A DNA stretch of 64,000 nt from assembly GCF_015278255.1 (NCBI RefSeq), contig NZ_JADIJC010000003.1, positions 124,001 to 188,000 on the forward strand, given 5' to 3'. The notes beneath the pieces were generated by a model. It made no database searches. It saw nothing but the letters and a program-made list of their open reading frames with translations, and was not told the origin of the DNA. The stretch comes from Microbacterium hibisci (GTDB lineage Bacteria; Actinomycetota; Actinomycetes; Actinomycetales; Microbacteriaceae). This document shows positions 16,225 to 24,468 of this stretch, piece by piece; the stretch's first letter is position 1; each line of letters opens with the position of its first letter. Position numbers and translations under genes: made by a program.

Positions 16225-17103
16225 GTGCTGCGATATCAGAAAGCGACCAAGACGTTCGGCAACGGACGCGGGATCCGTGACGTCGACTTCAGTGTCGACC
16301 GCGACGAGATCGTCGGCTTCGTCGGCCGCAACGGGGCCGGCAAGACGACCTCCATGCGCGTGGCCATGTCGCTGCTGGAGCTCGACGACGGCGTCGTGAC
16401 GTGGTCCGACGCCGCCATCACGCCCGAGACGGTACGGCGCTTCGGCTACATGCCCGAGGAGCGCGGGCTCTACCCGCGGATGCGCGTCGACGAGCAGCTC
16501 CGCTACTTCGCCGAGCTGCGCGGCCTGCGGGGGAACGTCGCCGCCGAGCGCGTGCGCACGTGGTCCGAACGACTCAGGTTTGCCGACAAGCTGAGCGATC
16601 GCCTTCAGACGCTGTCGCTGGGCAACCAGCAGCGCGTGCAGCTGGCAGCGGCGTTCCTCGGCGATCCAGAGCTCCTCGTGCTGGATGAGCCGTTCTCCGG
16701 GCTGGATCCGGTCGCCGTCACGGGCCTGGCCGACGTGCTGCGGGAGTTCCGCCGGGCGGGGGCCGCGATCGTGGTCTCGTCTCACCAGCTCGGAGTCCTC
16801 GAGCAGCTCTGCGATCGCGTCGTCGTCATCTCGGAGGGGACGATCGTGGCAGACGCTCCGCTCACGTCGCTGCTCGCGGGAGCGCCCGACGAGTTCCGCA
16901 TCAGCTTCCGTGCCGGGACGCCGCCGTGGCGGCATCCGCTCATCCGTCACGAGGAGTCCGGCGTGTACACCGTCCGGGTGGACGATGCCTCGCAGCTCGG
17001 CGAGGTGCTCGCCGCCGCGAACGCGCACGGCGAACTCCAGGAGGTCACCCGTCGCCTGCGGTCGCTGGCCGACGTCCTGCACTCGAGCGAGGTCCGCGCA
17101 TGA
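16225..17103 (+). CDS. ABC transporter ATP-binding protein of the lanthipeptide cluster (NatA-like)
   Basis: The 292-residue ATPase starts at GTG 16225. Walker A is GRNGAGKTT near residue 35, the signature LSLGNQQR replaces LSGGQ, Walker B is LLVLDEPFSGLD, and the switch His lies in VVSSHQL. The C-terminal domain after residue ~215 matches the drug/sodium ABC-2 exporter type. It overlaps the permease gene by 4 bases. With that permease it would export the mature peptides, confer self-resistance, or both. No other immunity gene is evident. Confidence 0.92.
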   Translation: MLRYQKATKTFGNGRGIRDVDFSVDRDEIVGFVGRNGAGKTTSMRVAMSLLELDDGVVTWSDAAITPETVRRFGYMPEERGLYPRMRVDEQLRYFAELRGLRGNVAAERVRTWSERLRFADKLSDRLQTLSLGNQQRVQLAAAFLGDPELLVLDEPFSGLDPVAVTGLADVLREFRRAGAAIVVSSHQLGVLEQLCDRVVVISEGTIVADAPLTSLLAGAPDEFRISFRAGTPPWRHPLIRHEESGVYTVRVDDASQLGEVLAAANAHGELQEVTRRLRSLADVLHSSEVRA

Positions 17104-18209
17104 ACGCCTGGGTCACCGTCTTCCGCCGGGAGTACCGGCTTCGCGCGCTCTCCCCCGTCAACTGGATCATCATGCTGGCGGTCGCGGCCGTGGCGTTCCT
17201 CGGCGTCATGACCGCGCCGCAGCTCTCGGAGGGCTTCGGGACCGGCGCCGCGTCGTGGGCCGTCTCGGAGGATTCGTCGGCGAGCGACGTCGCGCAGCAG
17301 CTCGGGCTTCCGTCCGAGTCCGACGCGGATGAAGACGCCGAGATCCTTCGCATCGACCGAGCGGGCGGCGAGCTCGTCGTCGTGGCGACGGTGCAGCCCC
17401 CGGGGGAGCTGCTCGCCGCGATCGACGCCGCGCAGGCCCGCCTGGATCTGGCGTCGGTCGCGCAGGAGGCCGGCCTGGAGGCATCCGCGACGCCCATCCG
17501 CCTCGAGGTCTCAGCGACGAACGGGGGCGACGACCTGGAGCGCTTCCTCATCATGGTGATCGTCCTGGCCGTGGTGTTCGGCTTCGTCATGCTCAGCGCG
17601 ACGAGCCTTGCGACGGGACTGGTGGAGGAGCGCTCGACGAACGTCATCGAGATCATGGCGCCCTATGTTCCCGCCCGCGAGCTCCTCCTCGGCAAGATCG
17701 CCGCGATCGGCGCGTTCACGCTCACGCAGGCGACATTCATCGCCGCGTCTGCCGCGACCGCCGCGATCGTGGCGGAGACGCCACTGGATGTCGAGGGCCA
17801 GGACATCGGATTCCTCCTCAGCGCCCTGGTGTGGATGGTCATCGCGTACCTGTCGTTCGCCTCCCTCTTCGCCGTCGCGGCATCGCTGGTCTCGAGCCAG
17901 GAGGACGCCGGCGCCCTGCTGAACCCGCTGGGCATGGCGATGTTCGTGCCGCTGTTCGTCGCGTCGTTCGTGGTTCCGGACGATCCGTCCTCGGTCTTCG
18001 CGGTCATCATGAGCTTCGTGCCGTTCTTCGCGCCGTTCGTCATGATCGTGCGTCAGAGCTACGGCGCCGCCGACGCACTCGAGGTCGTGCTGAGCATGGG
18101 GGTCAGCGTCGCGGCGGCGCTGCTCCTGGTGTCCTTCGCAGCGCGCGTGTTCCGCCGGACGCTCCTGCGCCGCGGACAGCGGCTCAAGCTGAGGGAAGTG
18201 CTCGCCTGA
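17100..18209 (+). CDS. ABC-2 type permease (NatB-like)
   Basis: The 369-residue membrane protein has one N-terminal segment (NWIIMLAVAAVAFLGVM), then an extracytoplasmic region of about 120 residues rich in Asp/Glu. A cluster of five further membrane segments in residues ~150-355 follows (FLIMVIVLAVVFGFVML, AFTLTQATFIAASAATAAIV and others). The VEERSTNVIEIMAPYVPARELLLGKI loop is typical of the NatB/ABC-2 family. It pairs with the ATPase at 16225 as the cluster's exporter. Confidence 0.92.
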   Translation: MNAWVTVFRREYRLRALSPVNWIIMLAVAAVAFLGVMTAPQLSEGFGTGAASWAVSEDSSASDVAQQLGLPSESDADEDAEILRIDRAGGELVVVATVQPPGELLAAIDAAQARLDLASVAQEAGLEASATPIRLEVSATNGGDDLERFLIMVIVLAVVFGFVMLSATSLATGLVEERSTNVIEIMAPYVPARELLLGKIAAIGAFTLTQATFIAASAATAAIVAETPLDVEGQDIGFLLSALVWMVIAYLSFASLFAVAASLVSSQEDAGALLNPLGMAMFVPLFVASFVVPDDPSSVFAVIMSFVPFFAPFVMIVRQSYGAADALEVVLSMGVSVAAALLLVSFAARVFRRTLLRRGQRLKLREVLA

Positions 18210-18242
18210 CGCGCACGGCGCGCCGACAACCGAGGAGGAATC

Positions 18243-18902
18243 ATGAGTGAATCGATCGCCGAGGAGATTCTCGTGCTGACGACGGACGACCGCGGGCGGC
18301 TCGAGCGGTCGGACGGCCGGGAGGCGCTCGTCGGAGGTGCCGTGCTGGCCGAGCTCGCGCTGGGCGGATCCATCGTGCTCGACACGGCCGACGACGCCAC
18401 CGCGCCCGTCCGGACGACGAGCACCCCCGCGGACGACCGGCTCGCCGCGGCGGCCGCGGCCGCCGACGGAGCCGAGCTCACGCCCGAGCTCGTCGCGAGG
18501 ATCGGCCGGAAGGCGTACGACACCGAGGTGGAGCGGCTCGTCGACTCGGGTGTGGTCGTGCGCGAGGAGTCGCGCCTCCTGGGCCTCGTGCCGCGGACTC
18601 GCGTCGCGCTCTCCAGCGAGGCGGCGGGCGCCGCCGCCCGCGCCGCGCTCATCGAGGCGACCGCCGGCGACGGGGTCGACGCGCGGACCGCGACGATCAT
18701 CGCGCTGCTGGACGGCGCCGGCGAGCTCGAGCGCGTCGTGGGCGGTCGCGCCGCGCCCGCGGCACGACGGCACGCCCTTCAGGAGGGGCAACCGGCTTCG
18801 CAGATCGCCGCCGTCCTGCATCGCATCTCGGCCGCCGTGGGTGCCGCCGCAGCGGCCGCGGTCGCCGCGGCCGGCGCCGCCGCCGCGGCCGCCGTCAGCT
18901 AG
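18243..18902 (+). CDS. GPP34 (GOLPH3/Vps74-like) family protein
   Basis: The 219-residue protein has a ribosome site GAGGAGGAA just before ATG 18243. The N-terminus AEEILVLTTDDRGRLERSDGREALVGGAVLAELALGGSIVL is the GPP34 family start. Eukaryotic members bind phosphatidylinositol-4-phosphate and retain glycosyltransferases in the Golgi. The bacterial role is unknown, although GPP34 genes are frequent in actinobacteria. Here it closes an operon with two glycosyltransferases. The C-terminus is an extreme Ala run (VGAAAAAAVAAAGAAAAAAV), a possible membrane-associating helix. It overlaps the end of convergent glpD by 8 bases. Confidence 0.8.
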   Translation: MSESIAEEILVLTTDDRGRLERSDGREALVGGAVLAELALGGSIVLDTADDATAPVRTTSTPADDRLAAAAAAADGAELTPELVARIGRKAYDTEVERLVDSGVVVREESRLLGLVPRTRVALSSEAAGAAARAALIEATAGDGVDARTATIIALLDGAGELERVVGGRAAPAARRHALQEGQPASQIAAVLHRISAAVGAAAAAAVAAAGAAAAAAVS

Positions 18903-20487
18903 CCGGGAGGGGCTCCACCCCGGCGCGCGCGAAGGCGGCGGACGCGGCATCCGTCGACTCCTCGCGATCGGCCGCGACGAGCCCGAGGCGCGTACGACGG
19001 TCGACGAGGTCGGCCACGCTCAGCGCACCCTCCACCTCGACGCCCCACTGGAGCTCCTGCGCGGTGACGCCGCAGGCGGCCCCGGGCCCGTCGGGAAGCG
19101 ACGCGACGAACGGGGCCTCCGCGCCGAACCGCCGCACGAGGCGGGGCGTCGCGGCCATCTCGCCCAGCCGGTGCCGCGGCCAGGCGCCGACGAGCGGTAT
19201 GGCGCGCGTCGGCGACGGCCGCGATCGGAACGACGGGTCGCGCCGGATGACGGCGTCGACCGCGTCCTCGGCCATGCGCCGGTACGTGGTCAGCTTGCCT
19301 CCGACGACGCTGAGCACGCCGGTGGACGACTCGATGATCGCGTGTCGCCGCGACAGGTCGCTGGTGTCGCCGTCGTCATCGCCCGCGAGGAGAGGCCGCA
19401 GGCCGGCGTAGGTCGCCAGCACATCGGCCCGCGCGAGGGGCTCGGCGAGCACCGTGTTCACCGTGTGCAGGAGCATGTCGATCTCGGTCTCGGTCGCGTG
19501 CGCCACCTCGGGCACCGGACCGTCGGCGGGCACGTCCGTCAGGCCGATGTAGGTGCGGCCGTGCTGAGCGGGGAGGGTGAAGACGAAGCGGCTCGACGAC
19601 CCGGGAATCGGGACCGTGAGCGAGACGTCCGACCCGCCCAGTCGTGCCGTCGACACCACCAGATGGGATCCGCGGCTCGGCCGCAGGCGCACGTCGGGGT
19701 CGAGCGCTCCCGCCCACACGCCCGCCGCGCTCACGACCGCACGGGCGCGCACGTGGAGGGTCTCGCCGGTGAGGACGTCGCGCAGGTGCGCGTCGCGACC
19801 GGTGACCGAGAGCGCCTCGACGCGGGTGAGGACGGATGCCCCATACCCCGCGGCCGTCCGCGCGACCGCCACCACGAGCCGGGCGTCGTCGATGAGCTGA
19901 CCGTCCCAGCCCGTGACACCGCCGCGCAGGCCCTCGGTGCGCACGGCGGGTGCGAGCCGGAGGGTGGACGCCCGTCCGATCGCGCGCGGACCGGGCAGCA
20001 GCGCGCCGGGCGTCCCGACGGTGCGGCGCAGTCCGTCGCCGAGCTCGTAGCCGAGGCCGACGAACGCACCTCGCGCGACATGTCCGGGCTCGTGCAGCGG
20101 GACGACCTGTGCGAGCGCGCGCGTGAGATGCGGCGCGGTGCGGGTCAGGAGCAGGTGTCGCTCCACCGCGCTCTCGCGCGCGATGCCGACCTGGCCCGAG
20201 GCCAGGTAGCGCAGGCCGCCGTGCACGAGTTTGGAGCTGAAGCGGCTCGTGCCGTGCGCGAGGTCGTGCCGCTCCACCAGCACGGTCCGCAGGCCACGAC
20301 TCGCGGCGTCCAGCGCGATCCCCGCCCCCGTGATGCCGCCGCCGATCACCAGCAGGTCGATCTCGCGCTCATCGCCGAGCGCCGCCAACTCGCCGGCGCG
20401 ACGCGAGGCCGACAATGCCGACCGGCCCGGCGTCCGTCCCACGATGCGCGTCTGCACGACTTCATGATGCCGCACGGGACTCCGCAT
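18895..20487 (-). CDS. glpD: Glycerol-3-phosphate dehydrogenase, FAD-dependent (GlpD)
   Basis: The 530-residue protein (from ATG 20487) has an N-terminal Rossmann FAD motif IDLLVIGGGITGAGIALDAASRGL and the GlpD signature GTSRFSSKLVHGGLRYL. GKLTTYRRMAEDAVDAV near residue 390 is followed by a C-terminal helical domain. It oxidises sn-glycerol-3-phosphate to dihydroxyacetone phosphate, passing electrons to the membrane quinone pool. The alternative GTG start at 20457 (MQTRIVGRTPG...) would give 520 residues, and neither start has a good ribosome site. It is divergent from the FAD-oxidase gene at 20575. Its last 8 bases overlap the convergent GPP34 gene. Confidence 0.93.
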   Translation of the reverse strand: MRSPVRHHEVVQTRIVGRTPGRSALSASRRAGELAALGDEREIDLLVIGGGITGAGIALDAASRGLRTVLVERHDLAHGTSRFSSKLVHGGLRYLASGQVGIARESAVERHLLLTRTAPHLTRALAQVVPLHEPGHVARGAFVGLGYELGDGLRRTVGTPGALLPGPRAIGRASTLRLAPAVRTEGLRGGVTGWDGQLIDDARLVVAVARTAAGYGASVLTRVEALSVTGRDAHLRDVLTGETLHVRARAVVSAAGVWAGALDPDVRLRPSRGSHLVVSTARLGGSDVSLTVPIPGSSSRFVFTLPAQHGRTYIGLTDVPADGPVPEVAHATETEIDMLLHTVNTVLAEPLARADVLATYAGLRPLLAGDDDGDTSDLSRRHAIIESSTGVLSVVGGKLTTYRRMAEDAVDAVIRRDPSFRSRPSPTRAIPLVGAWPRHRLGEMAATPRLVRRFGAEAPFVASLPDGPGAACGVTAQELQWGVEVEGALSVADLVDRRTRLGLVAADREESTDAASAAFARAGVEPLPAS

Positions 20488-20574
20488 CGGCCGTGGCTGC
20501 GGCACCCGCGTCCCCTGCGGCGTGCCGGTCCTCCGGGTCGGGGAGCGCGCACACCCGGGTGCGATACTGGCCGG

Positions 20575-22215
20575 ATGCCGACGACGCCCGAGCCGCCGCC
20601 CCTGCCCGCGGTGCCCGCCCCGGGCGCACCCGGCCCCTGGGATGCGTGGGATCCGCAGCCGCCGCGACTGCCCGCAGCGGCGAGAGCGATCGTCGCGGCC
20701 CTCATACCGGGCAAGCCCCACCCGATCCCGCGGCGCGAGAGGCCCACGCTGACGCCCTCGGTGCTCGCTGCCGCCGAGCTCGGGGCGCTGGCCGGTGTCG
20801 TCGGGCCGGACCACGCGACCCTCGACGACACCGTCCGCATGCGGCACCTGGGCGGCAAGAGCACGCCCGACCTGCTGCGCCGACGGCTGGACGATCCGCA
20901 GGCGGCTCCCGACGCGGTCGTCTCCCCCGCCGACCACGACGAGGTGGCGGCCGTCCTCCGGCTGTGCGACGAGCGGCGCATCGCCGTGGTGCCGTTCGGC
21001 GGCGGGACGTCGGTGGTCGGGGGCGTCGACCCCGAGCGTGGCGCGCAGCGCGCGGTGATCGCGCTCGATCTCTCCCGCACCGCGGCGCTGCTCGCGCTCG
21101 ACGAGGTGTCGCTGCTCGCGACGTTCGGGGCCGGTACGACCGGCCCTGAGGCCGAGGAGCTGCTCCGCGCGCGCGGCTACACCCTCGGACACTTCCCGCA
21201 GAGCTTCGCGTACGCCTCCCTCGGCGGGTTCGCCGCGACCCGCTCGAGCGGGCAGGCCTCGCGTGGGTACGGTCGCTTCGACGACCTCGTGCACGCGCTC
21301 CGCGCCGCCACCCCGGCGGGCGAGCTCGACCTCGGCCGCTCGCCGGCCAGCGCCGCCGGTCCCGACCTCCGCCAGCTGCTCCTGGGCTCCGAGGGCGCCT
21401 TCGGCGTCCTGACGGAGGTCACCGTCCGTGTACGCCCCGTGCCGGCGGCCACGGCGTACCGCGCGTGGTCCTTCCCCGACTTCGCCGCGGGGGCCTCCGC
21501 GTTCCGCGAGGCGACGCAGCGCGGCATCCGTCCGACCGTCCTGCGGCTGAGCGACGAGACCGAGACGCGCGTGAACGCCGCGATGGGCGGGCACCTCACC
21601 CGGCTGCGCGGCAGCCTCGCCGTCGCCACCTTCGAAGGGGCGACGCTCGCGGAGGCCGATGCGACGCGCGACGCGCTCGACGCGGTCTTCGTCGCACACG
21701 GCGCGACCTCGCGCGGCGAGGATCCCGCACGGTCGTGGGAGCGCGGACGCTTCGCCTCGCCCGGGCTGCGCGACACCCTCATGGACATCGGCGTGCTGGC
21801 CGAGACGCTCGAGACCGCGACGACCTGGGCGAATCTGCCGGCGCTGAAAGCGGAGGTCACCGCGGCCCTGAACGACAGCCTCACGGCCGCCGGCACCAAG
21901 CCGATCGTGCTGTGCCATATCTCTCACGTGTATCCGGCCGGTGCGTCGCTCTACTTCACGGTGGTCGCCGCGCTGACCGACCGCCCGCAGGCGCCGTGGG
22001 TGGAGGCGAAGGATGCCGCATCCCGCGCGATCGTCCGCGCCGGCGGCACGATCACCCATCACCATGCCGTCGGGCGCGACCACCGCGCCTACCTGGAGGA
22101 CGAGATCGGTCCGCTCGGGGTGGCAGTGCTGCGCGCGGTGAAGGACGTGCTCGATCCGCACGGGATCATGAACCCCGGCGCCCTGGTGTCCGCCGCACCC
22201 GCGGACCGCGCATGA
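20575..22215 (+). CDS. FAD-linked oxidase, alkyl-dihydroxyacetonephosphate synthase-like
   Basis: The 546-residue protein belongs to the vanillyl-alcohol-oxidase FAD fold. The FAD pyrophosphate loop is VVPFGGGTSVVGGV, with SLGGFAATRSSGQAS and LLLGSEGAFGVLTEV further on. The C-terminal HHHAVGRDHRAYL matches the His-rich active-site stretch of alkyl-DHAP synthase, the ether-lipid enzyme. It is flanked by GlpD, which makes DHAP, and by a lipid-kinase gene that overlaps its stop (ATGA). An ether-lipid or modified glycerolipid role is suggested but unproven, because many bacterial homologues have other substrates. Confidence 0.85.
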   Translation: MPTTPEPPPLPAVPAPGAPGPWDAWDPQPPRLPAAARAIVAALIPGKPHPIPRRERPTLTPSVLAAAELGALAGVVGPDHATLDDTVRMRHLGGKSTPDLLRRRLDDPQAAPDAVVSPADHDEVAAVLRLCDERRIAVVPFGGGTSVVGGVDPERGAQRAVIALDLSRTAALLALDEVSLLATFGAGTTGPEAEELLRARGYTLGHFPQSFAYASLGGFAATRSSGQASRGYGRFDDLVHALRAATPAGELDLGRSPASAAGPDLRQLLLGSEGAFGVLTEVTVRVRPVPAATAYRAWSFPDFAAGASAFREATQRGIRPTVLRLSDETETRVNAAMGGHLTRLRGSLAVATFEGATLAEADATRDALDAVFVAHGATSRGEDPARSWERGRFASPGLRDTLMDIGVLAETLETATTWANLPALKAEVTAALNDSLTAAGTKPIVLCHISHVYPAGASLYFTVVAALTDRPQAPWVEAKDAASRAIVRAGGTITHHHAVGRDHRAYLEDEIGPLGVAVLRAVKDVLDPHGIMNPGALVSAAPADRA

Positions 22216-23150
22216 GGGTCGCACTGCTCGCCAATCCGGCGGCGCGGTCCGGTGCGCACACCGGCGCAGCCGAGAAGGCCGCCGAGCTGCTGCGCGCGCA
22301 CGGCGTCCAGACGACGATCCTGAGCGGTGGCAGCGCCGCGGAGTCGTCCGAGCTGCTTCGGACCGCGATCGGCGTCGGCGTCGACGCGGTGGCCGTGGCC
22401 GGCGGCGACGGGACGGTGGGCCTCGCCGTGCAGGAGCTCGCCGGCACCGGCATCCCGCTCGGGATCATCCCGTCGGGCACCGGCAACGACTTCGCCGCAA
22501 CGCTCGGTCTGCGCGAGCTCGATATCGCGGCGGCCGCGACGGCGATCGCCGGCGGCGAGATCCGGCGCGTCGACCTCGCGCGCGTGACACGCGAGGACGG
22601 CTCGACCCGGTACTTCGGGTCGGTCCTCGCGAGCGGGTTCGACTCGAAGGTCAACGATCGCGCCAACGCCATGCGCTGGCCGCGCGGCGGCTCGCGCTAC
22701 AACGTCGCGATCCTCGTCGAGTTCCTGACGCTCGCCGGCATCCCGTACGACGTCGAGTACGAACGCGCCGACGGCACACGCGAACGCATCTCGGGCGACC
22801 TCGTGATGGCGACGGTGGGCAACGGACGCACGTACGGCGGCGGCATCCCGATCGCCCCCGACGCCGACCCGGCGGACGGACTGCTCGATCTCGTGCTGGT
22901 CCGCCCGGCAGGGCGACTGCGGCTGCTGGGGCTGCTGCCGAAGGTGTACCGCGGCACCCACGCGACCGTGGAACAGGTGTCGATCACGCGCGTCCGTTCG
23001 GTGCGGCTCGAATCCCCCGGGGTCACTGCGTACGCCGACGGCGACCCCATCGGGGCTCTGCCGCTGACGGTCGACGTGGTGCCGGGTGCCCTCGAGGTCT
23101 TCACCCCCGCGCACCCGCGAGCCGATGATCGGTGGGGTGACGATGGCTGA
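22212..23150 (+). CDS. Diacylglycerol kinase-family lipid kinase (DgkB/YegS-like)
   Basis: The 312-residue protein has the DAGK catalytic domain signature: MRVALLANPAARSG at the start, AVAGGDGTVGLAVQEL (GGDGT nucleotide loop), and IIPSGTGNDFAATLGL. The C-terminal beta domain includes NGRTYGGGIPIAPDADPADGLLDLVLV. It probably phosphorylates diacylglycerol or a related lipid alcohol. ATG 22212 overlaps the FAD-oxidase stop by 4 bases, so the two are co-translated. Confidence 0.93.
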   Translation: MRVALLANPAARSGAHTGAAEKAAELLRAHGVQTTILSGGSAAESSELLRTAIGVGVDAVAVAGGDGTVGLAVQELAGTGIPLGIIPSGTGNDFAATLGLRELDIAAAATAIAGGEIRRVDLARVTREDGSTRYFGSVLASGFDSKVNDRANAMRWPRGGSRYNVAILVEFLTLAGIPYDVEYERADGTRERISGDLVMATVGNGRTYGGGIPIAPDADPADGLLDLVLVRPAGRLRLLGLLPKVYRGTHATVEQVSITRVRSVRLESPGVTAYADGDPIGALPLTVDVVPGALEVFTPAHPRADDRWGDDG

Positions 23151-23337
23151 CGACGCCACGAGCGCCGCTGCGGCAGGCGCTGCGGTGCGAGAGGGCCTGG
23201 CCGCATCGAGGTCGGCCGGTCCGGCGATGATCGAATTCGCGCTGTCCGGTCTGAACGGCCTCGACGACATCAGGGACTGGCTCGTCGCCGACGGAAACGC
23301 GGTCTCGGCGCGTGCCGACATCCCGGCTGGTACATGA
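23143..23337 (+). CDS. Small hypothetical protein (64 residues)
   Basis: ATG 23143 overlaps the end of the lipid kinase gene by 8 bases. The product (MADDATSAAAAGAAVREG...) is short and Ala-rich at the start, followed by MIEFALSGLNGLDDIRDWLVADG, which may form a helix. Third-codon GC is high as in real genes. I recognise no family. Could be a real operon member or a chance frame. Confidence 0.5.
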   Translation: MADDATSAAAAGAAVREGLAASRSAGPAMIEFALSGLNGLDDIRDWLVADGNAVSARADIPAGT

Positions 23338-23420
23338 TCCAGCGACGCACGAGCGGATTCCTGCCGCCGCAGATGCGCGGAGAGTGGCCGCCGACGTAGG
23401 CGGCCGTCCCGCAGCGCGGG

Positions 23421-23666
23421 TCAGCCGTGGACGGCCTGCGCCGCGCGTAGCTTCGCGAGCACCTGGTCGCGAAGCTCTTCGGGCGCGCTCTCCTTGCAGG
23501 CGCGCGCCAGCACCTCGGTCAGCGTGCGCGCGACGAGAGCCTCGTCGCGGCAGCCCGCGCAGTGCTCCAGGTGCTCCGCGATGTCTGTCTGCGAGGTCTT
23601 GCAGACCTCGTTGCGCAGGTACTCCTCCAGGTCGCGCCGGGCCTTCTCACAGCCGCAGTCGGTCAT
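23421..23666 (-). CDS. rsrA: Mycothiol-system zinc anti-sigma factor (RsrA-like)
   Basis: The 81-residue protein has a ZAS-type motif, HLEHCAGC (His-x3-Cys-x2-Cys), and further Cys at residues 4, 6 and 22, the redox-sensing arrangement of RsrA/RshA. Thiol oxidation forms a disulfide, releases zinc and frees the cognate sigma factor. Its ATG overlaps the sigR stop by 4 bases. Length fits the family (about 80-105). Confidence 0.94.
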   Translation of the reverse strand: MTDCGCEKARRDLEEYLRNEVCKTSQTDIAEHLEHCAGCRDEALVARTLTEVLARACKESAPEELRDQVLAKLRAAQAVHG

Positions 23667-24280
23667 TTCGTGCTCCTCGTGGCGGCAGTGGCGATGCCGC
23701 GCTCTTTCGCGTAGTCGGCCAGCAGTTCACGCAGCATGCGCCTGCCACGGTGCAGACGGCTCATGACCGTGCCGATCGGGGTCTTCATGATGTCGGCGAT
23801 CTCCTGGTAGGCGAAGCCCTCGACGTCGGCGAGGTACACCGCCAGCCGGAAGTCCTCCGGGATGGACTGCAGCGCGTCCTTGACGACCGACGCGGGCATG
23901 TGGTCGATCGCCTCGGCCTCCGCCGAGCGGGTGCTCGTCGCCGTGGTCGACTCGGCGCCGCCGAGCTGCCAGTCCTCGAGCTCGTCGATGGTGCCCTGGT
24001 AGGGCTCGCGCTGCTTCTTGCGATAGGTGTTGATGTAGGTGTTCGTCAGGATGCGGTAGAGCCACGCCTTGAGGTTCGTCCCCTGTGTGAAGGTCTTCCA
24101 CGACGCGAACGCCTTGACGAAGGTCTCCTGCACGAGGTCGGCCGCGTCCGCCGGGTTGCGGGTCATGCGCATCGCGGCGGCGTACAGCTGGTCCATGAAG
24201 GGCAGCGCCTGCTCTTCGAACTGCGCACGCGGGTCCTGCGCCTGCTCCGTCGGGGCAGCCTGGTCGGTCGAATCGCTCAT
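23663..24280 (-). CDS. sigR: ECF sigma factor SigR/SigH, oxidative and thiol stress
   Basis: From ATG 24280 the protein is 205 residues. Region 2 is [32 protein letters not shown], with the -10-contacting part [22 protein letters not shown]. Region 4 is [51 protein letters not shown]. This is the SigR/SigH group that controls thioredoxin and mycothiol genes, and it sits beside its RsrA-like anti-sigma factor. The frame is open upstream to GTG 24424, giving a possible 48-residue N-terminal extension ([13 protein letters not shown]...). A similar long form exists in Streptomyces. It is divergent from aroA as in mycobacteria. Confidence 0.93.
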   Translation of the reverse strand: MSDSTDQAAPTEQAQDPRAQFEEQALPFMDQLYAAAMRMTRNPADAADLVQETFVKAFASWKTFTQGTNLKAWLYRILTNTYINTYRKKQREPYQGTIDELEDWQLGGAESTTATSTRSAEAEAIDHMPASVVKDALQSIPEDFRLAVYLADVEGFAYQEIADIMKTPIGTVMSRLHRGRRMLRELLADYAKERGIATAATRSTK

Positions 24281-24442
24281 CACGCGCCAGTCTACGGCGG
24301 CCGCTTCCAGGCCGCCGGGGCCGGAAGCGACGGACGCGCTGTCCAGGGACGCCTCGAGGTCGAGGCGATCGAGAGTGGCGAACATCCGGCTCCGCTCGGT
24401 GGGTGGCTCCCGGTTGCTGTCCACCGGGTTCAGTAGGGTAGA

Positions 24443-24468
24443 ACCCGATGACAGCCGACGGGTATTCC
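24443..24468 (-). promoter_or_regulatory. Candidate SigR-type autoregulatory promoter
   Basis: On the minus strand GGAAT (24468-24464) and GTT (24445-24443) are separated by 18 bases plus one, close to the SigR/SigH consensus GGAAT-N18/19-GTT. It lies about 20 bases upstream of GTG 24424, inside the 5' end of divergent aroA. Transcription from it could yield the long form of SigR. Seen by pattern only. Confidence 0.5.

Noticed and set aside
5680..18902. Thioamitide (thioviridamide-like) cluster
   Set aside because: APH, HopA1 and LanD genes and the T-x4-C tail fit, but no YcaO or TfuA gene is present and the precursors have an extra core Cys; class V lanthipeptide fits better.
5680..18902. 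Class I-IV lanthipeptide synthetases (LanB/C, LanM, LanKC, LanL)
   Set aside because: No LanC-like zinc site, LanB tRNA-Glu dehydratase or LanM-type protein is encoded.
18895..22224. 1109-codon minus-strand frame
   Set aside because: Only the part up to 20487 is GlpD; the rest is the antisense shadow of the FAD oxidase gene.
23143..23337. Third lanthipeptide-like precursor or toxin gene
   Set aside because: No Cys or leader similarity; kept only as a small hypothetical gene.
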